From positions 1 through 34,073 of the forward strand of contig CANIVU010000096.1 in the NCBI GenBank assembly GCA_947470805.1: a stretch of DNA of 34,073 nt, written 5' to 3'. Source of the stretch: Acidobacteriota bacterium (lineage in GTDB: Bacteria > Acidobacteriota > Terriglobia > Bryobacterales > Bryobacteraceae). Positions 1 to 7,278 of the stretch are shown here, piece after piece. Under the pieces are notes generated by a model that saw only the letters and a program-made list of their open reading frames with translations, was not told where the DNA came from and ran no database searches. Numbering within the stretch: the stretch's first letter is position 1; every line of letters starts with the position of its first letter. The position numbers were made by a program, and so were the translations under genes.

Positions 1-432
1 GGGTATCATCGCAATGTGGACGCCGAGGGGTATCCGGTGATTCAGCCGCCGTGGGGGCAGATTTCGGCGATTGATTTGAGTGGCGCCAAGATCGTGTGGC
101 AGGTGGCGCATGGGGAGTTTAAGAAGCTGACGGCGCGGGGGATGAAGCGTACGGGGACCTATATTCGCGGCGGGAACATTGCGACGAAGGGGGGCGTGCT
201 GTTCGCCGGTGGGACGTTGGATAGTGTCATTCGGGCTTATGATTCGCGGAGTGGAAAAGTACTGTGGGAGAAGTATCTGGGAGGCGGGGCGTTTGCGACG
301 CCGTCGACGTATATGGCGGGCGGGAAGCAATACGTAGTGGTGCCGGTGAGCGATGATTTGAATCCGGAGGAGCCGAGCGAGGCGGGGCCGTACAAGATCG
401 GCGATTTTGTGGCGTTTGTATTGCCGGGGTGA
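1..432 (+). CDS. PQQ-dependent dehydrogenase, C-terminal part (5' truncated)
   Basis: The reading frame is open from the first base, so only the last 143 or so residues of a larger protein are present. The fragment opens with G-Y-x5-D-x2-G-Y-P-x3-P-P-W-G followed by AIDL, which is the blade pattern of membrane-type quinoprotein (glucose/alcohol) dehydrogenases. Further on come GGVLFAGGTLD and ATPSTYMAGGKQYVVV, the last propeller blades. Proteins of this family oxidise sugars or alcohols in the periplasm with pyrroloquinoline quinone and pass electrons to quinone or a cytochrome. The stop codon overlaps the start of the multiheme cytochrome gene, which is a plausible electron acceptor. The substrate cannot be told from this fragment. 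Confidence 0.87.
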   Translation, partial: GYHRNVDAEGYPVIQPPWGQISAIDLSGAKIVWQVAHGEFKKLTARGMKRTGTYIRGGNIATKGGVLFAGGTLDSVIRAYDSRSGKVLWEKYLGGGAFATPSTYMAGGKQYVVVPVSDDLNPEEPSEAGPYKIGDFVAFVLPG

Positions 433-938
433 GTATGCGGATTTTGTTATTGCTGGGTTTTGCGATGGTTTTGCTGGGGCAGGCGCCGCCGCCTCCGAAG
501 GTGTTTGTGCCGAAGACGGCGCCGGAGCAGCCGATTCCGTTCAGCCATAAGACTCACGTCGATTCCGGGATGCAGTGCCGGAACTGCCATGCGATTAAGC
601 CGCCGGGGGATAAGGCGGGGTTGCCGGCGGAGGCGCTTTGCATGGGATGCCATTCGTCGATCAAGAGTGATTCGCCGGCGATTCAGAAGTTGGCTTCGTT
701 TGCACGGGAGAAGCGGGCGGTGCCGTGGGTGCGGGTTTACAAGCTGCCGAAGACGGTGTATTTTTCGCATGACGTGCATGTCCGGCAGGCGAAGGCGGAG
801 TGCGCGACTTGTCATGGACCGGTGCAGGAGCGGGTGGTGCTGGGGCAGGAGAAATCGATTTTCATGGCCGAGTGCATGGCGTGTCACGATCAGCACAAGG
901 CGTCGAATAAGTGTGATCTCTGTCACGATACGCATTAG
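429..938 (+). CDS. Pentaheme c-type cytochrome (c7/class III-like), exported
   Basis: A 169-residue protein with an N-terminal signal peptide (hydrophobic ILLLLGFAMVLLG, then a proline-rich linker). It has five CxxCH heme-attachment motifs: CRNCH near 50, CMGCH near 71, CATCH near 125, CMACH near 149 and CDLCH near 162. Extra histidines in FSHKTHV and FSHDVHV are placed to act as sixth heme ligands, as in c7/c3-type cytochromes. The GTG start at 429 overlaps the stop of the PQQ dehydrogenase gene; an ATG at 435 is an equally possible start. The overlap implies translational coupling and a shared role in periplasmic electron transfer. The heme count is direct; the partnership with the dehydrogenase is inferred. 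Confidence 0.88.
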   Translation: MSMRILLLLGFAMVLLGQAPPPPKVFVPKTAPEQPIPFSHKTHVDSGMQCRNCHAIKPPGDKAGLPAEALCMGCHSSIKSDSPAIQKLASFAREKRAVPWVRVYKLPKTVYFSHDVHVRQAKAECATCHGPVQERVVLGQEKSIFMAECMACHDQHKASNKCDLCHDTH

Positions 939-948
939 GCGGTTGAAG

Positions 949-986
949 TACGAAGAGTTTCGTTGACAACTACGAAGATCTTCGTA
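949..986 (+). promoter_or_regulatory. BlaI-type operator pair
   Basis: A perfect 16-bp palindrome, TACGAAGATCTTCGTA, lies at 971-986. A second site begins at 949 with the same left half TACGAAGA but a poorer right half (GTTTCGTT). The two half-sites are 22 bp apart, close to two helical turns, as expected for two repressor dimers on one face of the DNA. BlaI/MecI repressors bind dyads with TAC...GTA ends, and the blaI-like gene starts 12 bp downstream, so autoregulation is the natural reading. Confidence 0.75.
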
Positions 987-990
987 TATT
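963..990 (+). promoter_or_regulatory. Sigma-70-type promoter of the blaI-M56 operon
   Basis: A consensus -35 box TTGACA at 963-968 is followed after 16 bp by TATATT at 985-990. The palindromic operator fills the whole spacer, so bound repressor would block polymerase. The ATG at 999 lies only 8 bp past the -10 box, so the transcript would have almost no leader. Confidence 0.72.
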
Positions 991-998
991 GTTCCGAT

Positions 999-1370
999 AT
1001 GACTCGAATTCGTCCGACTACCGGGGAGTGGGAGATACTGCAGGCGCTGTGGAAGCTGGGGCCGGCGACGGTGCGCGCGGTGCATGATGAGATCGGGGCC
1101 GGGCACTACAACACCACCTTGAAGCTGATGCAGATACTGGCGGAGAAGGGTCTGGTCGTGCGGGATGAGGAGGCTCGGGCGCATGTTTATAAGGCCGCGG
1201 TGGGGCGGGAGGCGTTGCAGGGGGACGCGGTGGAGGATGTACTGGAGCGGGTGTTTGGCGGGTCGGCGGCGGAGTTGATGCAGCGGGCGCTGGAGCGGCG
1301 GAAGTTGAAGAAACGGGAGTTGGAAGAGCTACGTCGGATGATCGATTCGTTTGAGGGGAAGAAGTCATGA
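999..1370 (+). CDS. blaI: BlaI/MecI/CopY family transcriptional repressor
   Basis: A 123-residue winged-helix repressor. The N-terminal T-x2-E-W-E-I-L-x3-W and the helix-turn-helix with the K-L-M-x2-L-x2-K-G-L core are diagnostic of the BlaI family. The C-terminal half (about 75-123) is charged and helical and would form the dimer. The ATG at 999 is chosen over an upstream in-frame TTG at 963 because family alignment begins at MTRIRPT and because 963 lies in the -35 box. The stop overlaps the next gene's ATG (ATGA), so repressor and membrane protease are co-translated. In known systems the protease causes cleavage of the repressor. No beta-lactamase gene is nearby, so the regulon here is unknown. 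Confidence 0.9.
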   Translation: MTRIRPTTGEWEILQALWKLGPATVRAVHDEIGAGHYNTTLKLMQILAEKGLVVRDEEARAHVYKAAVGREALQGDAVEDVLERVFGGSAAELMQRALERRKLKKRELEELRRMIDSFEGKKS

Positions 1371-2677
1371 TGGACCGGATGCTGGTGGCGGTGGGGTGGG
1401 CGATGGCGGATTCCTTCTGGTGGATTACGGGGATGGCTGTTTGTGTTTGGTTGGTGCTGCGGTTGACGGAGGGGGCGTCGCCGGGCCTGCGGTATGTGGT
1501 GGCGGGTGTTGGCGTTGCCGGGGCGATGGTGGCATTCGCGGCGGGGGTGGTTGGTGATGGGGTGGCGGGTGTCCCGGTGCGTCTGACGGGGCCGGCGGGG
1601 CCGTTGCCGGTGGCGATTGGCTCGGCGCCTTTCGACGGGGCGGACTGGTCGCGGCCGCTGGCGATGTTGTGGTTTTGCGGGGTGATGATTCTGTCGCTAC
1701 GGACAGTTGGGGGATGGGTCTATTTGCGGGTGTTGATCCGGCGGGCGGCGGTGCGGGAGTTGGCGGCGTTTTCCGAGTTGTGTGCGCGAATGGGTGTGCG
1801 TCGGGGTGTGGAGTTGCGAACGACGGTCCGGGTGGATTCGCCGTTTACGGCTGGTTTGTGGCGGCCGGTGATTGTGATCCCGCTGGCGACGCTGGCGGGG
1901 TTGCCGGCGGACCAGTTGGAGGCAGTGCTGTTGCATGAACTGGCGCATATCCGGCGGCATGACTATTTGGCGGAATGGGTGTTGCAGATCGCGGAGACCG
2001 TGCTTTTCTACCATCCGGCGATCTGGTGGATGACTTCGATGATGCGGAAAGAGAGAGAAAGGAGTTGTGACGACATGGCGATTGCCTCGGGAGTGGAACG
2101 CGGGTGCTATGCAAAGGCACTGTTGCGATTGGAGGAGATGCGGGTTCCTGTACTGGCGAACGGCTGGACGGGTTCGGACCTGAACGGGCGTGTGATGCGG
2201 GTATTGGGCAGTCCGTCGCGAACCCCGTCTTGGCCGGTGTTGGCTGCATTGGCCTTCGCGTTGGCGGCGCCGTTTGCACCGCTGATGGTGGCTCAGGTCT
2301 CCAAGCCGTATAGCATGTGGCTCAACGAAGATGTGACCTACATCATTGAGCCGGCGGAACGGAAGCGGTTTGAGTCGTTGCGGAGCGACGCGGAGCGGGA
2401 GCAGTTCATTGAGCAGTTCTGGAAGCGGCGGGACCCAACACCGGCGACGATGGAGAACGAGGCGAAGGACGAGCATTACCGGCGGATTCGATACTCCAAT
2501 GATCGGTTCAAGGAGAGTGGGAAAGCCGGGTGGGCGACGGAGAAGGGGCGGACCTACATTCGGTTTGGCCCGCCGGACGAGATTGAGAGCCATCCGGAGA
2601 GGGGCTACGAGCAGTGGTTGTACAAGGAGATCCCGGAAGTGGGGACGAAGGTGATTTTCGAATTCGGCAAGCGCTGA
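1367..2677 (+). CDS. M56 (BlaR1-type) membrane metallopeptidase fused to a GWxTD domain
   Basis: A 436-residue protein. Hydrophobic segments lie near 14-32, 42-62, 98-118 and 289-309. The zinc-protease motif HELAH is at 190-194, inside the L-L-H-E-L-A-H-I-x-R-H-D-Y block typical of peptidase M56, with a downstream glutamate in the KERERSCDD segment as the likely third zinc ligand. BlaR1 and MecR1 carry a penicillin-binding sensor after the last helix. Here the tail (about 315-436) instead matches the GWxTD domain: W-L-x2-D-V-x-Y-I-I, R-x2-F-I-x2-F-W-x2-R-D-P, G-W-A-T-E at 388-392 and Y-I-R-F-G-P-P-D. The aspartate of the name motif is glutamate here. It is coupled to blaI by ATGA. A role as sensor-protease is inferred; the signal is unknown. 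Confidence 0.85.
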   Translation: MMDRMLVAVGWAMADSFWWITGMAVCVWLVLRLTEGASPGLRYVVAGVGVAGAMVAFAAGVVGDGVAGVPVRLTGPAGPLPVAIGSAPFDGADWSRPLAMLWFCGVMILSLRTVGGWVYLRVLIRRAAVRELAAFSELCARMGVRRGVELRTTVRVDSPFTAGLWRPVIVIPLATLAGLPADQLEAVLLHELAHIRRHDYLAEWVLQIAETVLFYHPAIWWMTSMMRKERERSCDDMAIASGVERGCYAKALLRLEEMRVPVLANGWTGSDLNGRVMRVLGSPSRTPSWPVLAALAFALAAPFAPLMVAQVSKPYSMWLNEDVTYIIEPAERKRFESLRSDAEREQFIEQFWKRRDPTPATMENEAKDEHYRRIRYSNDRFKESGKAGWATEKGRTYIRFGPPDEIESHPERGYEQWLYKEIPEVGTKVIFEFGKR

Positions 2678-2697
2678 AGGCGAGTAAGCTGGGAGGG

Positions 2698-3126
2698 ATG
2701 GCCGAACAGAATTTTCAAAACCACACGAAGTGGGACCCGCCGTTTCACTTCTTTCTTGCGCCCGTGATATTGGGCACGCTCATCTTCTCGGCGAAGCACG
2801 CGTGGGCTTATCCGAATGGCATTACGCTTTGGCTTGTTTTGCTTTCGGTGGCGCTGTTTGTATGGCTGATCAAGACCCGCACCTATGCGCTGGGCGTACA
2901 GAACCGGCTGATCCGGTTGGAAGAGCGGCTGCGGATGCAACAGGTGTTGCCGCCGGAGTTGATGGGGCGTTTTGACGAGTTGACGGTGGGGCAGATCGTG
3001 GGGCTGCGGTTTGCTTCCGATGGAGAACTGACCGACCTGACGCGCCGGGCGCTGGATGAACGGCTGAGCCAGAAACAGATCAAGGCCGCCATTACGAAAT
3101 GGCGGCCCGATCACGTTCGGATCTAG
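2698..3126 (+). CDS. DUF6526-like small membrane protein
   Basis: A 142-residue protein of unknown function. It begins MAEQNFQNHTKWDPPFHFF, a Q-N-x-x-N-H-x-x-x-x-P-x-H pattern that I associate with the DUF6526 family. Two adjacent transmembrane segments lie at about 20-37 and 44-65. The rest is a cytoplasmic, helical, charged region containing RLIRLEERLRM and an RALDE..SQKQIKAAI segment. A GGAGG-like sequence directly precedes the ATG at 2698; in-frame codons further upstream fall inside the M56 gene and are not supported. It is 20 bp from the M56 gene, probably the third gene of that unit. Its stop overlaps the stop of cysN on the other strand. Confidence 0.72.
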   Translation: MAEQNFQNHTKWDPPFHFFLAPVILGTLIFSAKHAWAYPNGITLWLVLLSVALFVWLIKTRTYALGVQNRLIRLEERLRMQQVLPPELMGRFDELTVGQIVGLRFASDGELTDLTRRALDERLSQKQIKAAITKWRPDHVRI

Positions 3127-4838
3127 ATGCCTTCACCGCGCTCGAAGCGGTCCTTGCGGCGCAGGACGCCCAGGTCTTCGAGGCGCTTGATGATGACTTC
3201 GACGGCGTCGTCGTCGCGGGCCGGGAGTTCCTTGGCGGGAACTTCCAGGAACCGGTTGGCGGCGGCGAACCCGGCGGCGCGGTCGCGTTCGCTGGGGTCA
3301 GGCGAGGCGATGGAGCAGATGGCGATGAGGCCGGCGTTGCTCAACACGCGTGAGAGTTCGGGCAGCAGGTGGCTTTCGCTATCGTCGGCGAGAACGTGTA
3401 CCTGGCAGCCGAGATCGAACAGGCGGCGTTCCAGCAGGTAGGCCACGGCGCGGCGGGCGGTGAGCCAGACGGTGGCCGGGTAGTGTCCGGCGCGTGCGAA
3501 GCGTTCGGCATTGGTCAGCTGGGTGCCGGTTGCCGATTCATTGGCTTCGCCGACGAATTCGAGATTGCGGAGCTGGAGCGGTTCGACCGATTCGGGCGTC
3601 GACTCTTCGATCATGCCGGCGGCAACGGTGAGGTTGCTGATGGGATCGATCAGGATGAACGCGCCCATGGCGCGGTTCTTCGAGTAGGCGTCGAAGTACA
3701 GCGGCCGGCGGGTCTCCATGACCACAGCGGCGATTTCGTTCAGTTCGAGTTTTTCGGCCTGGACGTTTTCGAGCGTGTTTATATCGACACGGTGGCGGAT
3801 GCGGCGGATCTCGCAGGGCACCGTTTGCGTGGCGTGTTTCAGGAGATAGGTCCGGTTGGGGCCACCGGCTTCGTCGAGCATCCAGACGAGCTTGGCGGCG
3901 AAGCGGCGGGAGACGTGGGGGACGTGGTTCGGGTCCACCAGCATGTCGCCGCGGCTCAGGTCGATTTCGTCTTCGAGGACGACGGTGATCGACATGGGCG
4001 GGAAGGCTTCCTTCAAGGGCCCGTCGAAGGTGGGCAGTTCCTTGACGCGGGTGACGCGGCCCGCGGGGAGCGACATGACTTCGTCGCCGGGCTTCAGGAC
4101 GCCGGAGGCGAGCTGGCCGGCGAAGCCGCGGAAATCGAGGTTGGGCCGGATGACGTATTGGACGGGGAAACGGAGTTCGGTGAAGTTGCGGTCCTCGGCG
4201 ACGGGCGCCGATTCGAGATGTTCGAGGAGCGGCGTGCCTTTGAACCACGGGGTGCGGGCGCTGCGTTCGACGATGTTGTCGCCATCGAGCGCGGAGATGG
4301 GGAAGAACGCCAGGTTCTTCAGTCCGATGTCTTTGGCGTAGGCGGAGAAATCCTTCTGAATTTGATCGAAGACGGTCTCGCTGAATTCGACCAGATCCAT
4401 CTTGTTGACGGCGACGGCGATGTAGGGAATGCCGAGCAACGAGGCGATGTAGGCGTGGCGGCGCGACTGGGGCAGGACGCCCTTGCGCGCGTCGATCAGC
4501 ACGATGGCGAGATCGGCCGTGGAGGCGCCGGTGGCCATGTTGCGGGTGTACTGTTCGTGGCCCGGCGTGTCGGCGATGATGAACTTGCGCTTGGGCGTGG
4601 CGAAGTAGCGGTAGGCTACGTCGATGGTGATGCCCTGTTCGCGTTCGGCGCGGAGGCCATCGGTGAGGAGTGAGAAATCGATGGGGCCGGTGGAGCGGTT
4701 GATGCTCGACTTTTGCAGCGACGCCATCTGGTCTTCATAGACACCTTTGGCTTCGAACAGCAGGCGGCCGATGAGCGTGGATTTCCCGTCGTCCACGCTG
4801 CCGGCGGTGGAGAAACGGAGGAGTTGCGATTCCGACAT
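3123..4838 (-). CDS. cysN: Sulfate adenylyltransferase large (GTPase) subunit with degenerate APS-kinase-like tail
   Basis: A 571-residue GTPase that drives CysD-catalysed formation of adenosine 5'-phosphosulfate from ATP and sulfate. GTPase motifs are complete: GSVDDGKST at 13-21, GITID near 69-73, DTPGH at 90-94 and NKMD at 145-148, followed by EF-Tu-like barrels to about 430. Stand-alone CysN is near 475 residues and CysNC fusions near 630, so this one is intermediate. Residues 447-558 align with CysC around VWLT, LLERRL, AGLIAICSIASP and SERDRA, but the expected GLSGAGKST P-loop after VWLT is replaced by ARRAVA, and the DGDN region is also lost. APS kinase activity is therefore unlikely. 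It follows cysD after 3 bp and is surely co-transcribed. Confidence 0.93.
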   Translation of the reverse strand: MSESQLLRFSTAGSVDDGKSTLIGRLLFEAKGVYEDQMASLQKSSINRSTGPIDFSLLTDGLRAEREQGITIDVAYRYFATPKRKFIIADTPGHEQYTRNMATGASTADLAIVLIDARKGVLPQSRRHAYIASLLGIPYIAVAVNKMDLVEFSETVFDQIQKDFSAYAKDIGLKNLAFFPISALDGDNIVERSARTPWFKGTPLLEHLESAPVAEDRNFTELRFPVQYVIRPNLDFRGFAGQLASGVLKPGDEVMSLPAGRVTRVKELPTFDGPLKEAFPPMSITVVLEDEIDLSRGDMLVDPNHVPHVSRRFAAKLVWMLDEAGGPNRTYLLKHATQTVPCEIRRIRHRVDINTLENVQAEKLELNEIAAVVMETRRPLYFDAYSKNRAMGAFILIDPISNLTVAAGMIEESTPESVEPLQLRNLEFVGEANESATGTQLTNAERFARAGHYPATVWLTARRAVAYLLERRLFDLGCQVHVLADDSESHLLPELSRVLSNAGLIAICSIASPDPSERDRAAGFAAANRFLEVPAKELPARDDDAVEVIIKRLEDLGVLRRKDRFERGEGI

Positions 4839-4841
4839 GGC

Positions 4842-5747
4842 CTAGAAATACCCCTCGCGCTTCTTCAATTCCATGGAGCCTTCCTGGTCGTGATCGATGA
4901 TGCGGTTTTCGCGTTCGCTGCGGCGGAACTGGACCAGTTCGTTGATGATTTTGGGCATCGTATCGGCGTCGCTCGCGATGCCGCCGGTGCAGAAGGTGCA
5001 GCCGAGGGAGCGCATGCGGCTCATGATCATTTGCGGCTTTTCGCCGGGGGCGAGCGGCATGTTGTGTTCGAGCGGGATTAGCTGATTGCCGCGCACGACC
5101 ATCTCGCGCTCTTTGGCGTAGTAGAGCGGGACGATGGGGATGTTCTCGAGTTCGATGTAAGCCCAGACGTCCATTTCCGTCCAGTTGGACAGGGGGAAGA
5201 CGCGGATGGATTCGCCCTTTTCGACCTTGCTGTTGTAGAGGCTCCAGAGTTCGGGGCGCTGGCTTTTCGGGTCCCACTGGCCGAACTTGTCACGGAAGGA
5301 GAAGACGCGTTCTTTGGCGCGCGATTTCTCTTCGTCGCGGCGGGCGCCGCCGAAGGCCGCGTCATAACCGCCGGCTTCGAGAGCGTCGAGCAGGGCGCGG
5401 GTCTTCAACAGGGCGCAGCATTTGCTGGTACCGAGCTTGAAGGGGTTGGCGCCTTCGTCGATGGCCTTCTGGTTGGTGTGGACGATCAACTCCGCCCCAA
5501 GGTCCTTGGCGAATTGATCGCGGAATTCGATCATTTCCTGGAACTTGTAGGTGGTGTCGACGTGCAACAACGGGAAGGGGAGCTTGCCGGGGAAGAAAGC
5601 CTTTTGCGCGAGGCGGACCATGACCGAAGAGTCCTTGCCGATGGAGTAGAGCATCACCGGTTTGGCAAATTCGGCGACGACCTCTCGCATAATGTGTATG
5701 CTTTCGGCTTCCAGCGCGCGAAGATGGCTGAGAGTACGCGAATCCAT
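4842..5747 (-). CDS. cysD: Sulfate adenylyltransferase small subunit
   Basis: A 301-residue PAPS-reductase-fold protein, the catalytic subunit of ATP sulfurylase. The PP-loop motif [10 protein letters not shown] is near 34, followed by [12 protein letters not shown], the [15 protein letters not shown] segment, and [11 protein letters not shown]. Length matches the usual 300 residues. The start at [19 protein letters not shown] aligns with characterised CysD proteins, so an upstream in-frame codon at 5789 is not used. Together with cysN it activates sulfate for reductive assimilation or for sulfotransferases; no cysH, sulfite reductase or intact cysC is in the window. The start codon shares the tetranucleotide CATG with a possible start of the divergent esterase gene. 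Confidence 0.95.
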   Translation of the reverse strand: MDSRTLSHLRALEAESIHIMREVVAEFAKPVMLYSIGKDSSVMVRLAQKAFFPGKLPFPLLHVDTTYKFQEMIEFRDQFAKDLGAELIVHTNQKAIDEGANPFKLGTSKCCALLKTRALLDALEAGGYDAAFGGARRDEEKSRAKERVFSFRDKFGQWDPKSQRPELWSLYNSKVEKGESIRVFPLSNWTEMDVWAYIELENIPIVPLYYAKEREMVVRGNQLIPLEHNMPLAPGEKPQMIMSRMRSLGCTFCTGGIASDADTMPKIINELVQFRRSERENRIIDHDQEGSMELKKREGYF

Positions 5748-6909
5748 GTTTCTATTCCAAGGTAGCAATCTAATCGCCCTATTGTCCATGGGGATTGCGG
5801 TATTTGGGCAGGGCGCGCCGGCGCGGTTGACGCAGCATCGGGTGGTGGCGAAGGGGAGTCCGGCGCCATTGGCGGGGGCGGAACAGGTGGAGCTTCCTCG
5901 GCTGGCGGCGACGCGGGCGGAGTGGGAGACGCAGCGGCGGCCGGAGTTGGTGACGGCGTGGAAGCAGATCTTGGGGAAGCTGGAGCCTTCGGCCTCCGAC
6001 CGGCAATGGTTCCACGATGTGCCGCTGATCCGGGAGATCTCGCGGACGGAGTTGCCGGGGTATACGCGGATTCATATTGAGCTGGCGCTGGAGAAAGATT
6101 TTTGGCAGCCGTCGTTGTTGTTGCTGCCGAAGAAGGGGAAGTCGCCGTATCCGGCGGTGATTGCGTGGACGTCGACGACGCCGGACTGGCAGGAGCCGGA
6201 GAAAAACTGGGGGGCGTGGCTGGCGGAGCGCGGCTTCGTGGTGCTGACGGGGTGGAGCCATATACGGAATTACCGGGACGGGTCCACCTACGCGAAGGGC
6301 GCGGCGGAGAAGGTGTATGAGCGGTTTGGGCGGTGGGCGGGGCTGAGCCGGATGGTTTGGGATGTGCGGCAGCAGGCGGCGTTTTTGCGGTCGCGGGGGG
6401 ATGTGGACGCTTCAAAGATCGGATTTATGGGGTTTTCGTTGAGTGCGAAGACGGCGGTGTATGTGGGGGCGTTTGCGCCGGAGATTGCGGCTGTGGTGGC
6501 GATTGATCCGCATATTGCGTTGAACGGCGGCACCAACTATTACGCGCCGTGGTACATGGATTGGACTCGCTCGTTTCCCGACATCGATACGCCGCAGAAG
6601 ACGGTGTTGAGTTTGCTGGATACCGATCCGGGGCGGGCGGGGCTGGAGCATGATCATCACGAGTTGCTGGCGCTGGCGGCGCCGAAGCCGTTTCTATTAA
6701 TTGGCGGGGCAGGGGAGCGGGAGGACAATGGCGGGGATTCCGACGACCGGCAGAGCTGGGGATATGTGAACCGGGCGCACGAGATCTACCGGTTGCTGGG
6801 GGCTCCGGACCGGTTGCGATTTGCGTTGACCAACGATGGGCATCACGCCAACGGGCCGGCGATTGATGATGCGTGGCGGGAGTGGCTGATGCGGTTCTTA
6901 GGTCAGTAA
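5746..6909 (+). CDS. Secreted alpha/beta hydrolase (CE15/acetyl-xylan-esterase-like)
   Basis: A 387-residue hydrolase when started at ATG 5746. That start gives a plausible signal peptide (hydrophobic [13 protein letters not shown], ending near GQG-AP). A later ATG at 5788 would cut it short. The nucleophile elbow GFSLSAK places Ser231 in the position of the GxSRxGK serine of CE15 enzymes. The block AAVVAIDP follows, then [21 protein letters not shown], a pattern of this family, and a C-terminal DGHHANGP with the likely catalytic histidine near 366. The closest roles are glucuronoyl or acetyl esterases acting on plant polysaccharide. The substrate is not known. The gene diverges from cysD and overlaps the following minus-strand gene by 12 bp. 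Confidence 0.8.
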   Translation: MFLFQGSNLIALLSMGIAVFGQGAPARLTQHRVVAKGSPAPLAGAEQVELPRLAATRAEWETQRRPELVTAWKQILGKLEPSASDRQWFHDVPLIREISRTELPGYTRIHIELALEKDFWQPSLLLLPKKGKSPYPAVIAWTSTTPDWQEPEKNWGAWLAERGFVVLTGWSHIRNYRDGSTYAKGAAEKVYERFGRWAGLSRMVWDVRQQAAFLRSRGDVDASKIGFMGFSLSAKTAVYVGAFAPEIAAVVAIDPHIALNGGTNYYAPWYMDWTRSFPDIDTPQKTVLSLLDTDPGRAGLEHDHHELLALAAPKPFLLIGGAGEREDNGGDSDDRQSWGYVNRAHEIYRLLGAPDRLRFALTNDGHHANGPAIDDAWREWLMRFLGQ

Positions 6910-7275
6910 GTTCGCGTCGCGGAGGAGTACCCATTCGCCGCTGGAACGCTGCCGTAGGACGGTGAGGGTGTGGCCTTTGCGGATGCGGGCCGGGCCGCCG
7001 GCGCGGGGCGTGAGCGTGACGGTGAGTTCGGCCCAGCAGCAGGCCATGTGGCCGTTGATGGTGATGTCGTGGATGGTTCCGGTGGGTTCGATGCGGACGT
7101 ACTGGAGCGCGTCGGTAAAGGCTTTGGCGAAGGCGTCGCGGCCCTGCATGGGCGGCTGGCCGGGGGCGAGGAAGACGACGTCTTCGGCCATGAGGTCGAG
7201 GAGGCGGGCGGTGTCTTCGGCGATCGTGGCGCGGTGCCATTCTTCGAAGAACTGGCGGATGGGGGCGTCGCTCAT
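6898..7275 (-). CDS. NTF2-like (SnoaL/DUF4440-type) protein
   Basis: A 125-residue protein with the NTF2-like cone fold: IRQFFEEWHRATIAEDTARLLDLMAEDVVFLAPG..PMQGRDAFAKAF, then paired strands ending in [12 protein letters not shown]. The W-x-x-A-x-x-x-x-D and D-V-V-F-L-x-P-G motifs are typical of the SgcJ/DUF4440 group. Members are small enzymes or ligand-binding proteins, and no activity can be assigned. There is no signal peptide, so it is cytoplasmic. An AAGG sequence sits just before the ATG. The gene follows the membrane regulator at 7279 by 3 bp, so the two are probably one transcript. Its stop lies within the end of the convergent esterase gene. Confidence 0.82.
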   Translation of the reverse strand: MSDAPIRQFFEEWHRATIAEDTARLLDLMAEDVVFLAPGQPPMQGRDAFAKAFTDALQYVRIEPTGTIHDITINGHMACCWAELTVTLTPRAGGPARIRKGHTLTVLRQRSSGEWVLLRDANLLT

Positions 7276-7278
7276 ACC

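Noticed and set aside
999-2677. A beta-lactam resistance operon
   Set aside because: BlaI and an M56 protease are present, but the sensor domain is not penicillin-binding and no beta-lactamase or PBP gene is nearby.
3369-4673. A 434-codon plus-strand frame opposite cysN
   Set aside because: It lies wholly inside a strongly conserved enzyme gene, and its Gly/Asp/Val-rich composition is what antisense of C-ending codons gives.
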